From NCBI GenBank assembly GCA_023374045.1, contig CM041783.1:124435503-124499502 (forward strand): 64,000 bases of DNA, in the 5' to 3' direction. Origin of the DNA: Limonium bicolor (Eukaryota > Streptophyta > Magnoliopsida > Caryophyllales > Plumbaginaceae). Below are positions 11,596-23,705 of this stretch, piece by piece. Within the stretch, counting starts at the first letter, position 1; each line of letters starts with the position of its first letter. The notes beneath the pieces were generated by a model. That model searched no databases, was not told the origin of the DNA, and saw only the letters and a program-made list of their open reading frames with translations. Made by a program: the position numbers and the translations under genes.

Positions 11596-12348
11596 AGCAA
11601 CCAACTGCACCTCTAGACACAAGACTAATGGTATGCATCATTACATCAATACCACTATCGGTTTACCTACCAAGTAAAACGATTGTTTAAATTCAAACAT
11701 AATGCCCACCATGTTCTCTTGTTTTCCACGACCAGAAGCATAATTCCAAGTTGATGATTAACAAAATAGCTATACTGGTCTAATAAACCCATCTGTTTCA
11801 CTTTGAAAAACAAAATATAACAGAGCAACACGCTCTTACTCTGCCCGAATTCGCCAACACTGGACACTTGTTACCAGCCCTTCCTTCTTTTCATGATAGG
11901 CACAAAATACCTTGCTTACTTTTCCCAGGAACCTGTCGTACCTCCTTCTCAGCTGCGTCTCAGTTGCCACTATCACAAGCAGTCTTCCTCTCTTGCATGA
12001 TGGGGTAACATTTCTCCAGTCTGAGCTCAAGCAGCGGCACACTTCAGTAACCACCCCCGGCTACCTTCTCGCCTGTTTTTCGTTCTTTTTCTTCACGGTT
12101 GTACTCCATCCTTCTCATCGAGACCAGTACACTCTCTCATGTTGTTCTTGTTTTTTTTTTCCCTGTCGCAGCAGCAATAACAGAACAACCCAGCTTGAGT
12201 TGTCCCAGTAGCCATCAACCCCAGGTTTAACGCGAGATCAATGCTACCGATTTGTACTTACCACTTCAGTTTCTTTCCTGGTTTGGTTCTGTCTGAGAAC
12301 ATCTACTCAAGCCTCTTTAATTTTCCTCATTGTCTTTTTGCACACCAG

Positions 12349-12899
12349 AACCTCGCATGCTAAATGCTGATAGAGTTTTGGAGATTCTGTAACAAAATCC
12401 TCTCCAAGAGCTGCCAAAGGTGAGAGCAAGTGACCAGAAACCTTGGTAGTTTGATTCCTTTCACACTTCTGTTTTATTTTTGTAGTTGTCCCGCAAGAAC
12501 TCTGCATGCTAGCTACGCGTGGAGCCCTGGAAACTCTGAAACAAACTATCTCCAAGAACTCCTAAAGGTGAGATTATGAGACCAAAAACAAATCTGGTTG
12601 TTCGAGCCCTTTATGCTCCGTTTTGTATCCGACAGTTGGTGAGCTGACTTCCTCTTTCTCATCTGTCCTTGCGTATGAATTCCCTCAACAAGACCCTGCT
12701 GGGACTGAGTCTAAACCTTCAAGGAACCAACTCCTAATCAAGGTAAGAAGAGCTGTTACATGGCTGTTCTTCTCAAACTCTTACTAACAAACTGAAATAA
12801 CCCACAACTGAACTTGGCACTGGATCACTTTTCAGTTGCGAGAACAGACCAGAGAAACACCAAGGAATAATTCAGGAGGGACAAGTCCTTATACCCAAG
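12349..12899 (+). other. Four exon-like segments separated by short intron-like spacers
   Basis: Acceptor-like AG and donor-like GT(G/A)AG bracket 12349-12419 (71 nt), 12486-12567 (82 nt), 12636-12742 (107 nt) and 12836-12899 (64 nt). The first two are diverged duplicates: CTCGCATGCTA versus CTGCATGCTAG near the start and CTCCAAGAGCTGCCAAAG versus CTCCAAGAACTCCTAAAG at the end. Donors are 148, 175 and 157 bases apart. This lies about 1.1 kb into the solo LTR, where a transcript leader is expected. Splicing is an inference. Confidence 0.45.
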
Positions 12900-13299
12900 G
12901 TAATATTCCTAAACTCATCAGGAAAAAAAAAAAGAAACCCACTTCCAAATCTGATAAACTCTCGAAACCTGTAGCAGTAGTTTCTGTTTTCTGATGATTC
13001 GAGACAAATGCAGACCCTCCATCCAAGCACATAACCTATAAAGAAAACTGTACTTGATCATGTGTAACATTCTGTTTGAAATCATACTGATAAACCATGC
13101 AACTATGAGCTAGGCCTAAAGTGATCACATGATCAGAAAACAAACAATCTGTCAGTCTCAGTTGATGAGTATTCCAAAATCTGTAACATGTTTCCCAGCA
13201 TCCTTGCTTCCCTGGAATGACATTGAGTAATGATACTTACAACATTATAAATACAACTACTTGAGTTATCCAACCGAGAGAGTAATTCGAAAGAAAACC

Positions 13300-14900
13300 A
13301 GAATTAACCTGTTGCATCTATAAGAATGAAAAACATAGAGGTGGTAGCAGTTTCTGTTGTGTAGTGTTATCGGTTTTAGTATAATGAAATCTCAGTAGCT
13401 TCAACAGAGCTGAGTGTGATCTGTTCTGAACTTAAAACTACATTAAACTGATAACTAGGTAGTGGATAACGTGAGGTTGTGTTTTATAAGAAAAAGAAAA
13501 CAGAAGAAACGGTTTCAGTTTTCAGGTTTGATCAGTTCTGAAATTTCTTGTTTCCAGGAAAGTTAAGCTGTCAGTAACATTAGCAATATGGTTTTGGGTT
13601 ATTAATGAGTGTAAAACCGTGCTAAATCATTTAACCAAGTGAGCAAGCATTTTGGGGAAAAAATACTGTAATTCAAGATTGTGAACAGATAAAAGAAAAA
13701 CAGAAAAGAGTTAGGAAGGTTAAACCAGTCTAGTTTCAGTCCTTGGCAGTTTGTGCAGTTGCTGTGAAAAGATTTTTCAGGGGCACTATAAGGGTAGTGT
13801 AGGCTGGGGAAATGAGGCTAAGACATTGCTAACATACAAACCTACGTGTGAATAGGTTCTGGGAGAATATAAAACCCATTTAGGAACAGAAAGGAAACAA
13901 CAATTGAGATCATGTATTGGCTTCAGATTCTGCAGGAGTTCTTGTTCAGTATGAACCTGCTCCAGTAGTTAAACAACATTGCTTTAGGATAATATTATAT
14001 CCCAACACCTAGCTAATTGGAGAAGAGGGCTGAAGGAAGAAAAACTGAAAGTCGGATTCATAAATAAAGAAGAGAGATGGAGGAAAAAGAATAGCAGATT
14101 TCATTCTTCAGTTTTCAGTTTTCCCTGAACATGTGCTCTCTGTCTAACCTTGCTACAGAGGGTTTATAATGGGATTGTTGAGTGATTTAAGAACCTAACT
14201 ACACCTACAACACTTAGGGAAGTTATAAATACCTTGAGGGGAATTTGAAAACAGGTGGACAACTAAATCAAAGGCAGATGAGGAAGTTCACAGATCCTGA
14301 TTTTTCAGATTTCTTCACTTGGTTGCTTCAGTATAATGGATTTTCAGAAGTACAACGGGGTTGTTTTGGCTTGGGCTTTAGTTTGAGACTACCTAATACA
14401 CTTAACAAACTTGGTAAATAATTTGGGAACAACACTGGAAATCAGATTAGTGAACAAAGAAAAGAGGATAGAAGAAACCATATCAGTTTCATGTTTCAGT
14501 TTTCTCTACAAAATTAGGTTCTGTAAATGAACTTTCGAATGGGTTAACAGTGTTGCTTTGAGTTGGGTTTGAGTTCAAACCTTCCTAATAAACTATCTAG
14601 TTGGGTAAGAATTTTGGGAAGATTTGAAAGCTGGTTAATGAACTAAAAACGAGAGGAAAAAGGTGATGTACAGTTTCGGTTTTCAGCTTTCCAGAATTGT
14701 TATCTCTGTAAACTAAGGTACAGTTGATATGAGAGGGTTGTATTGGTCTGGAAATTTACTCATAATCTTACTAACATATTTACCTAAGAGGGTAAACAAT
14801 TTGGGAGGAATTAGAAAGCAATTAGATACATTAAAAAGTGTGATTCAAAACCGAATCTATGTGATGTTTCATGAACTTGGGACTTCTGTATAAGTGGGTT
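13300..14900. repeat. Degenerate ~240-280-bp tandem repeats inside the solo LTR
   Basis: Recurring order: CAGTTTTCAG-type block, a TTGGGTT/TTGAGTT block, a CTAATA(C/A)ACT block, TTTGGGAA(G/C)A and an AACAGAAAAGAG-like block, seen at about 13620-13740, 14200-14300, 14390-14510, 14570-14700 and 14750-14860. Divergence is high and copy number uncertain. Confidence 0.45.
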
Positions 14901-15823
14901 AAGGGTATTCTATGATCTATATTACCATTAGACAAGGGTTAAAATATACTCACCTATGTATCTAAGGAACGAATACCCATTAGATAAGTCATACCTATGT
15001 TAAACAAAATTGTTACATAATTACCTCTTTAAAACACCCTAAAACGTACCTAAGGAAAAAGGGCTTAGTTATCGTGTAAATAAAGATATGAAATATCCTA
15101 GGAGTAAGTTAAGCCTAGAATTAAGCATGTGAAATTCTAAGAGTCAATCTAAACTAAGCATGTGACAACATACCAAGGGAAAAAACATGCGATATAAAGT
15201 GTCGTCACATAAAATAATAAACTGACCCATTGTTTTAATTAACGCTAGGGCCGTAGCGAACTCCGACCGGGACTTCGAGTGTAAGACGACTCGTGCTTCG
15301 AATAAGGTATGGAATGTGTGGTTCGTATGTTGCCGTGTTACACAGTGTTTGCTTTGTGTGCTGTGTGCTTTGTGTGAAAATGACATAAGATCAAAGCATG
15401 AAATTGGATTGCTTGTTATCATGTGTATGATTGCTATATCATTGTTGAATTATCATTGCGCGCACACAGTAGTTTAGTCCCTTTCGCGTATGGAACTGAG
15501 ATGAAACACAGCGAACTATGTAAACAAAGAAACTACATAAAGGGGGAAAACTATACGAGAACTACTACGAATTATGAAAACAAAGAAAACGCTATAAGGG
15601 GAAATCCTCTCTAAACCATTGAGGACTACCATGACCACACTATGGTGTCTATGCTTTAATGATAATGAAGAGCAAGTCTCCTTTGGTGAGACATGACGAA
15701 CCACGTAGACAAAACCAAAAGAACTATAAAGGGAAACCCCCTCTTAACTATAGAGGACCTAAAGACACCCACTATGGTGTCGAGGTTACAAAGATAATGA
15801 TAAGCCAATACATTGTGATTGAA

Positions 15824-16145
15824 TAGGGAGACGGACCCTTAGAATTCGGAGCAGAGCAGAGGTAGTAACATTGAGAAGGAGTAGGGAGGACGGACCCTTA
15901 GAATCCGGAGCAGAGGCTAGTAACATTGAGAAGGAATAGGGAGACGGACCCTTAGAATCCGGAAGCAGAGGCTAGTAACATTGAGAAAATAGGGAGACGA
16001 CCCTTAGAATCGGAAGAGAGGCTGGGGTAACATTGAGAAGGAGTAGGGAGACGGACCCTTTGAATCCGGAGCAGAGGCTAGTAACATGAAAGGAATAGGG
16101 AGACGGACCCTTGGTATCCGGGGCAATGGCTAGTAACATTTAAAA
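15824..16145. repeat. ~55-bp tandem repeat, about six copies
   Basis: Units built of AGGGAGACGGACCC, TTAGAATCCGGAGCAGAGG and CTAGTAACATTGAGAAGGA, repeated with small indels. It lies in the 3' third of the solo LTR. Confidence 0.75.
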
Positions 16146-17228
16146 CAACAGAGAGAGAAAGAGCTATCCGGGAATGGAGGACTAGCTATGAAGAAGACGT
16201 TCTCCAAATGGGGTAATAAAAGGAATTACAAATAACCATTAACGAAACAAGGAAACGATTAGCACCTACATAATGAAGTCTCGGATCTAATCTATATCCC
16301 TTGATCGGTGCCGAGAATAGAGGAAAAACAGTGTAACGAAACCAAGCAAATAAGAAAAATTCAAAATGTGATCATTTAAGTAACAAGGAATGATAGCACC
16401 TATTATAAAGTCTCGGATCTAACACTACATCCCCCGGAACTCGGTTGCAAGAGAAGAAAGGAAACACATAGTAATGAGAACACGATTAACAATACGCAAT
16501 CTCTTGAATGTCCCATAGCGAGGATTGACGGTATAATGTACCTACGCACACGTCTATAATTACTTGATGTTGTTGCCACTAGCAGCTTATATGCTGGGAC
16601 TGCGTGTTGACATTGGTTATGCTACTGGCAAGTTGGGCTTGGTTGCTTATGATATTGCTGCGCTACTTGCAAAGATGTGCTTGGTTGCTTGCTGATATTG
16701 CTATGCTACCGATGAGTGTGCATGATATCATGATGTACTGATGTGTGTTTACTGCTTTATCATAGCATGTAAAATGGATTAATAATATTCGACAATTAGT
16801 CGTGTGGCCCGGTAAACATGCGGGCTTCACACGTTCATAACTCAGCGTAGTTTGCTGAGTCCTTTACACCCAATTTTTTTTCAGGTCTTGTGCCAGACGA
16901 TAACGAGAGAGTAGGCAAGGGTGACTAATAGGGGTAGTCCAAATGGCAAGACTTTTAGTAGTATGCTTTTTTATGTATGAGTTATGTGTTTAAGTTGTTA
17001 ACAAACTGTAGATGCTCGGTACTTGAGTTGTACTTTATATTGTATTTGGATTTCGTAAGTTGGACGTCCAGTCATACAGCGTGGTAACTTGGAGTTGGTA
17101 ATGGACTGTCAACCACGTGGGTGGTTGGCGTCTGTAGCACCCGAATAGAGTTCGAAACCGCTGCGTAGACTTCTCCCGCTAACTTAGACGCGTCGTATTA
17201 TTGTTGGTCGTGATTCGGGGATGTTACA

Positions 17229-18890
17229 TTAAATATAAGAACATCAATGAGTGACAGTTTGAAAAATCTATCATTTTATTTAAATATACACACTTTCACT
17301 TCAATGAGGAATTATAAAAATCTACACTTCTATCAAACAAATCTACACCTATATTTTGAAAGATCTATCATTTTACTTAAATATTTACTTTTTCAGGAAT
17401 TAATAAAATATGAATGTATGTCAAAAGTAAATTTGTGATTTTTGGAATAAAGAAAAAAAATATTAAACGTGTCTCACTATCTACTTTCTAAAGATAAAAA
17501 TAAACCATCAATTATAATAAATATTCCCACAATTTTAGCAATATTTTTAACAATAATGGTACTAAAGAAGTGATTTGAAAAATACTAATTAAAATATCAC
17601 ATGTTTTAAGCAAAAACATTTATTTAAAAATAACAAATTAGAAATTCTGTTGAAAAGACTTTTTTAAAAAAATATAAGAACATCAAATAAAAATAAATCC
17701 AATTTTTTATTTATTAATTGTATTATGTAAATTTGAAATCTACACTTTTATCAAACAAATCTACATCTTTATTTTTGAATATCTATCTGTTTACTTTAAT
17801 ATCTACACTTTGAGGAATTAATAAAAATATAAATGCATGTCAAAAGTAAATTTGTTGTTTTTGGAATAAAAAAAAAGAAATATTAGACGTATCCCACTAT
17901 CTACTTTCTAGAGATAAAAATAAACCATCAATTATAATAAATATTCCAACAATTTTAGCAATATTTTTAACCGAAATGGTACTTAAGAAGTGATTTGAGA
18001 ATATAATAATAAAAGGATCCCACATTTTAAGTAAAAACGTTTATTTAAAAAGAATAAATAAGAAATTCTTTTAAGAAGACTTTTTAAAAATAAATATAAG
18101 AACATCAAAAAAGTCCAATTTTTTATTTTATTAATTGTATTGTGTAAATTTAAAGTCTACAATTTTATCAACTGAATCTACAACTATATTTTTAAAAATC
18201 TTTTTACCTAAATATCTACACTTTCACTTAAATGAGGAATTAATAAAAATCTAAGTTGATGTTAAATTTTTTTTGTAAATTTAGAAATAAAGAAGAAATA
18301 TTACACGTTCTAGTTACTAGAGAAAAAAAATAAACCATCAATTATAAAAATATATTCCCTAGTAATATATTTGTAGTGAAGTAATGATTTGAAAAATAAA
18401 ATAAAAAAGATACCAGGTTTTAAGTAAAAATATTTATTTAAAAATAGCAAACTAGAAATTATCTTGAGAAGACTCCTTAAAAATAAATATAAGAGCGTAA
18501 AAAAAATAAAATCCACACTTTTTGAAAAAAATTATATTTTTAAAATGAAAGTCTACACTCCTACCAAATAAATCTACACCTACAATTTGAAAAATCTATC
18601 AATTTACTCATCATCTACACTATCACCTAAATGAGGATTAAATTTAAATTCTACCCTTTTATCAAACAAATCTACACCTACATTGAAAAATCTATTATTA
18701 CTTAAAAATCTACTTAAATATGAGGAATTAATAAAAATCTAAATAGATTTCAAAGATCATTTGTAATTTTAAAAATAATAGAAGAAATATTAGACGTGTC
18801 TAACCATTTAGTTTCTATTTAAAAAATAAATCATCAAAATATATTTTAACTGAAACCTTAATGAATGAGAAAGTTATTTCTTTTTGGTAG
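17229..18890. repeat. AT-rich tandem array, units ~390-440 bp
   Basis: The landmark AAATATAAGA(A/G)C recurs at about 17231, 17671, 18093 and 18485. Other landmarks (AAACCATCAATTATAA, AAGTGATTTG, TTTATTTAAAAAT, GAGGAATTAATAAAA) follow in the same order in each unit. No coding sequence. The first part of the array is at 10880-11222, across the solo LTR. Confidence 0.75.
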
Positions 18891-19190
18891 AGAAAAATGA
18901 TGAAGAAGTAATGGATATGGTGTAGAAACTGTCGCTATATTCAATGAGAGGGGAGTTATTAGTGGAAAAAGTAGTCTATTGTACCCTTTTATATTTATTT
19001 GTTTGTTTTTTTAATTTTAAAGAATTAATTATTAAATAAGTAAAAATATTTACGGTTGAGATTAATGTTTTAGAAAATAACATCTAATCTAAAGGCCTAA
19101 ACGTTGTTGAGCATATGCCCAAACCACATACACATGGGCCTAGTCCCTTCTTTCATTCATCTTTTCGTCGGTCAGCAATTTTTTTTGGGG
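18891..19190. other. Unassigned spacer
   Basis: AT-rich sequence between the tandem array and the foldback cluster. No gene or repeat recognised. Confidence 0.4.
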
Positions 19191-19780
19191 AAATTTCATC
19201 AAATGTCATTATATTATTGGCTAATTCATGGAATACCACTAAAAAAAAGAAAATCATGAAATGTCACTATATTTTCGTAAAAGTCCGTTAAATGTCACTA
19301 TTCTCATTGATCAGATGGAAAAAAGACAAAATACCCCTACTAGTTAACAAAATACTTTTAAAGTTCATAATATGCCCCTTAAGTGTTAAAAAATTCACAA
19401 AAAATCAAAATACAATAAAAATAAAAAATAATATATAAAAAATCTAAAAAAATAAAATTTAAAAAAAAAAAAAATTAAAATATTAAAAAAAATTAATATT
19501 TAATTTTTTTAAATTTATTGAGTAGCATAAAATGAATATTGTGTTATAAACAAAGAATTTATACCAATTTTTCATCCAATTTATATCAATTAAGTACCAT
19601 AATTTATAGCAAATAAGTACATAATTTTTACCATACATTTTTAATTATTATTTTCTATCAGTTTAAATTATTTCTTCAAAGTAAATTATTCTATACGCAA
19701 AATAGAACATAAATTTTTAAAACTAAAATTTCTAAATATAAGTTAAAAATATAAAATAATTTACATTGAAGAAATATTAT
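19191..19780. mobile_element. Truncated copy of foldback element
   Basis: Starts AAATTTCATCAAATGTC and follows the left arm of the complete element at 19939 through the AATACCCCTACTA block and the ATACCAATTTTTCATC block. The inverted partner is only begun (TTACATTGAAGAAAT near 19762 pairs with ATTTCTTCAAAGTAA near 19671) and then stops. Confidence 0.6.
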
Positions 19781-19938
19781 TTATATATAATTAGAGTTAC
19801 TGAACAAATAGTCCACACATGTGGAAAAACACAATGAAAAACTATACCATACTGAAAATTTATATTTACTATCACTCTTGCTTTTACCGATATACGTCAG
19901 CTTCCTCATTCGTAAGAGTTTGTTAAACAAATAGAAAG

Positions 19939-21040
19939 AAATTTCATGAAATCCCACTAAATTTTTGGCGAATTCATAAAATGTCACTATATTTTTACAA
20001 AAACACATAAAATGTCACTATAGCCATTAACCAGAATGATAAATGGTAAAATACCCCTACTAATTAATATAGTACTTTTAAAGTTCACAATATACTCTTA
20101 AGTGATAAAAAATTCACCAAGATTCACAAAAAATCAAAATACTATAAAAAATATAAATATATATATAAATTTATATAATTGAAAAATTGAAAAAAATACT
20201 AAAATGTTTAAATATCATAAAATATAGAAACAAATAAATATTTCTTAGATTTTTTGAAATTATTCAGTACCATAAAAAATAATATAGAGTTTTGAACACA
20301 TAATTTATATCATTTTTCTACTAATTTATACCAATTAGATACCATACATTTTTCAATTTTTTTCTATCAATTTAAATTATTTGTTTAAAATGAATTAATT
20401 TATATTTTATGATATTAAGAATTTTTTAAAAAATTATATTCTATATTGCATATTACTTTATGACATAATATTTCGAAGATATAAAAAGTATTATGTCATA
20501 AAGTTACTACAAAATAGAATATAAATTTTTAAAATATTTTTTTAATATTGGTTTAAAATATAATTTAATTTACTTTGAATAAATAATTCAAATTGGTAGA
20601 AAAAAGATAATTTAAAAATGAATGGTACAAATTATGGTACTTAACTGATACAAATTGGTAGAAAGATTGATATAAATTATGTTTTCAAGACTCTATATTC
20701 TGTTTTATGATACTGAATAATTTTGAAACACTTAAAAAATATTTATTATTTTCAAAATTTTAAGATATTTTTAATAATTTGTTAATTTTTGAAAATTATA
20801 TATATATATTATTTTATAGTACTTTAAATTTTTGTGAACTTTTTAACACTCACAGGCATATTGTGAACCTTATCAGTACTTTGTTAACTAGTAGGGTTAT
20901 TCTTGTCATTTTTTCTTCTGGTCAATGACTATAGTGGCATTTCATGGACTTTTGCAAAAATATAGTGGCATTTCATGACTTTATTTTTTAAATGGCATTT
21001 CATGAATTAGCCAAAAATATAGTGGCATTTCATGAAATTT
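19939..21040. mobile_element. Foldback/inverted-repeat transposable element
   Basis: The two arms, about 19939-20480 and 20490-21040, are inverted copies. The ends read AAATTTCATGAAAT and ATTTCATGAAATTT; the AATACCCCTACTAAT block in the left arm faces ACTAGTAGGGTTATT in the right; the centre is a perfect hairpin (ACTTTATGACATAATA against TATTATGTCATAAAGT near 20455-20505). The phrase 'ATTTCATGAA...CCACTATA' is typical of non-autonomous MULE-like repeats in plants, but I could not find a 9-bp duplication, so the superfamily is uncertain. Confidence 0.65.
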
Positions 21041-21462
21041 TATCGCTACCATGATCATTTCTAGAGTGATTTTTGGTAGAGGTTTTCTTCTGTCCCAATG
21101 GGTGAGCCTCTCAGGGCTAGTAACATTCAGAATGAAGTGGAAGATAGGGAATCACATAGAATTTTGTTTGATGAGCCAGAGTTCTCCCTGGTTTTGGACG
21201 TGGTAAAGGGAGGTTTCTAGATGCCATAATGAGGGATTCAGAGGAGAAAGCTCAAGTGAGATGGAGCAAGAAGATGTGTATGCACAGGAAGAGACAAGAC
21301 AAACCTAAAGCTCGATGCTCGCCAAAGAGCTTGGGTGTAATGTCCCTGATGCGAAGCGGGCACTTAACAACCTTAAAGAAATTATTCGGAGTTCAAGAAA
21401 GAGTACATCGCAAGACCCTCCCATCCCGAAGAAAGGTATTAGGGATGGCGAGTTATCATGGA
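21041..21462 (+). other. Unassigned stretch with coding-like codons
   Basis: The base composition is less AT-rich than its surroundings. Overlapping frames occur in three phases, for example one containing LGCNVPDAKRALNNLKEIIR (plus strand, 21315-21512), but I recognise no domain. It may be a broken fragment of a captured or transposon coding sequence. Confidence 0.3.
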
Positions 21463-22243
21463 TACGTATACCAAAGTTAAATGAATACATAAGATTGACC
21501 CCAACAACTTAGTATATCGTTTCCAAACGTTTGTAGCCTTCAGGTTTATCAATTAGTCAAAATCTATAAACTGATAAATGCTAAGAAATTTTTTTACACA
21601 ATGATTTGATGAGAATGGCTAAAGGAAAAATATATAACAGTTAGTGTCATCTATTCTATAATAGTGATGGAAACGATTATATAGAAGGTTGTGTATATGT
21701 TTCTAATCATGCATCAGTGGAAACATTTATAAGTTATCATGGATATGTAAAAACAAAGGTTAACGAATACGTAAAATTGAAACCCACAACTTAGTTTACC
21801 GTTTCCAAGTGTTTATAACCTTGAATTTATAAATTAGTCAAGCTCTGTAAACTGATAAATGCTAAGAAAATATTCTTATACGCTATAATTCGATAAGAAT
21901 GGCCAAAGAAAAAGATATATACATTACTATCATCTTTTGTATAATAGTGATGGAAACGATTATATTCTAATTATCAGTGGAAACGTTTATAAATTATCGG
22001 GGATACATAAAAAATCAAGGTTAATGAATACGTAAAATCGACTCCAATAACTCAGTTTATCATCTTCAAACATTTAAGTCTTCAGGTTTATTAATCAGTC
22101 AAGCTCGGTAAACTGCTAAATGCTAAGAAAATATTCTTATACATAATTATTCGACAACGACAAGGGAAAAAAGTATAACAGTTGTCATCTTGTTTAAATT
22201 AGTGATAAAAACAATTATAGAAGGTCGTTTATATGTTTCTAAT
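21463..22243. repeat. ~265-285-bp tandem repeat, three copies
   Basis: The landmark AAACTG(A/C)TAAATGCTAAGAAA recurs at about 21566, 21849 and 22109, with TTATCATGGATACGTA-like openings and TAGTGATGGAAACGATTATA-like blocks in the same order. The third copy runs up to the copia LTR. Confidence 0.7.
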
Positions 22244-22537
22244 TGAAGAAAAGATGAATACAATGCTTTCTTGATTACTGAGAATAATAGAAGCTAGCGT
22301 ATTACAGAGCTTGTACTTCGGGAGAAGAAGAAAACAAGAACCAGAGAGAAAAGGAGAAAAGATCGAGACAGAGAGAGAACCCCCGAAACTAGCAACTCAC
22401 GGAATAGTCAAAGACTTATATATGTACACGCTTTTAAACTCAGCCTAATTAATCTATGCTAGAGACTAATATAATAGAGAACATAACCTAAGACCTAAGT
22501 TACAAATGTAAGATGTAACAGAATAATAATGTCAACA
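22244..22537 (-). mobile_element. Ty1/copia 3' LTR (minus strand), ~294 bp
   Basis: On the minus strand it starts TGTTGACATTATTATTCTG right after a polypurine tract and ends near 22244 (plus-strand TGAAGAAAAG). It lies immediately downstream of a copia RNase H reading frame. The outer boundary is inferred from the TG start and the border with the tandem repeat. Confidence 0.65.
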
Positions 22538-22555
22538 CCCCCCCCCCTCATGTCT
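22538..22555 (-). promoter_or_regulatory. Copia polypurine tract
   Basis: Minus strand ATGAGGGGGGGGG adjoins the LTR start. The G run appears as a C run on the plus strand. Confidence 0.65.
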
Positions 22556-22604
22556 TGCTGTCTGGAAGGGATGAAGACTTGATAGCAGCATCCACGTTCA
22601 TAAG

Positions 22605-22860
22605 TCATAGCTTATGCAATAAAGGTTTATAAATTTTCCCAGGCAAATTATTGGTAAGTATATCAGCTAGTTGGCAGTGAGCAGGAACATAATCCACACA
22701 AATTAACCCCTTTTGTACTTTCTGTCGAACAAGGTGTATGTCGAGTTCAATATGTTTTGTACGTTCATGTAGAACAGGGTTGCGTGCTATGTAAATTGTA
22801 GAATTATTGTATGATTTGACTGGGATTGGAAGAACATCAGGAACTACAAGTCATGATAAT
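22605..22860 (-). pseudogene. Ty1/copia RNase H C-terminus
   Basis: About 80 codons on the minus strand ending in a TGA stop at 22605-22607. The reading frame carries the hallmark end of copia polyproteins: a DNxSTIYIARNPVLHERTKHIE-like stretch, then IHLVRQKVQKGLI, YVPAHCQLADILT and a final leucine-rich tail before the stop. In the family this is the last part of RNase H, with the HERTKHIE histidine/aspartate region. The asparagine/alanine at the usual 'ADxxTK' site reads ADILTNN. The rest of pol, the integrase and gag are missing because the chromovirus LTR begins at 22861. The distal half of the copia element may lie beyond the far chromovirus end. Confidence 0.8.
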
Positions 22861-23705
22861 TTTAACGACCCCAAAACCGGCCTAGGAGTTAGGGACGTCA
22901 CACGACGCGTGTCTATTACCTACAATGCAAGGCTATAACGCATACGGTCTCAAACCCAATTGAGAGTACTCGCATTAATAAAAAAAGAGTTTACAATATC
23001 TGAAATGCCTAAGCGAAAGTAATACAAGAAAGGGCCCGTAGGCTACATAATGTAACAACGTCTAATGCGCAAAGTCGAATACAAAGTCTGAATGTATACA
23101 CAAATACAAATCTAAACCCGCAAAGAGAGAAGAAGCTCTCCAGCAATCAATATGCATATGTAAATAAAGGGGTGAGCTCAACTAGCCCAGTAAGCAGAAG
23201 ACTTCCTCAAGGAAGCCTACTCAAAATAGAAGTCATAAGTTACATAAATCAGAGGGAAGCATATGTTACTTCAAACAGAAGAAACAGAAGCAGAACAGAT
23301 TCCAAATCAGAGCAGAATATCAAATCAAAACATCGACCGGACTTTCTGAAACAAAATCACATGGTGGGACGCTACAAACCTGCTAACACATCAGAAGGAC
23401 ACACACTAATGTCCTATGGATCCGAAGATCCTACATCAGAAGCTGTGGAGACAGCTAACGGACCCGTCGGTCACTAAACATCCTAAAGGATACCCTAAGG
23501 AACTTAAACAGAAGGAATTCCTGCACAGCATGCTACAGGACAGCCCGACCCGACTATCCAAGGCACAGAAGCTTAGTTACTAGGTCCCAAAACCATTTAG
23601 CCCAAAAGAACAGGTCAAAGGTGCTTAAATAAGCATAACACATGTCTAAACCCCTACACAGAAGTTAAAACGAAGCTCAAATGAGCAAAATAGTCAAAAC
23701 AGAAG

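Larger units (their letters stand above)
11223..17228 (+). mobile_element. Solo LTR, 6006 bp, TSD TTAAA
   Basis: It starts TGAAATACCCCTAAAC and ends GGGGATGTTACA, and is bounded by TTAAA at 11218-11222 and 17229-17233. Joining the flanks restores the CCTTAAAA..TATAAGA context of the tandem array, which shows that this is one insertion event. The terminal block (GCGTCTGTAGCACCCG near 17130 and CCGCTGCG near 17159) links it to the other giant LTRs. No internal gag/pol and no second LTR are present, so unequal recombination between two LTRs is the simplest origin. Orientation is taken from the terminal block, which is at the 3' end in the related LTRs. Content: tRNA-like minus-strand segment, mini-exon-like repeats, degenerate repeats and a ~55-bp tandem. 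Confidence 0.8.

Noticed and set aside
11912..12211. 99-codon plus-strand frame with a hydrophobic stretch
   Set aside because: Lies in the solo LTR leader with no homologue recognised and no conservation in the related LTRs.
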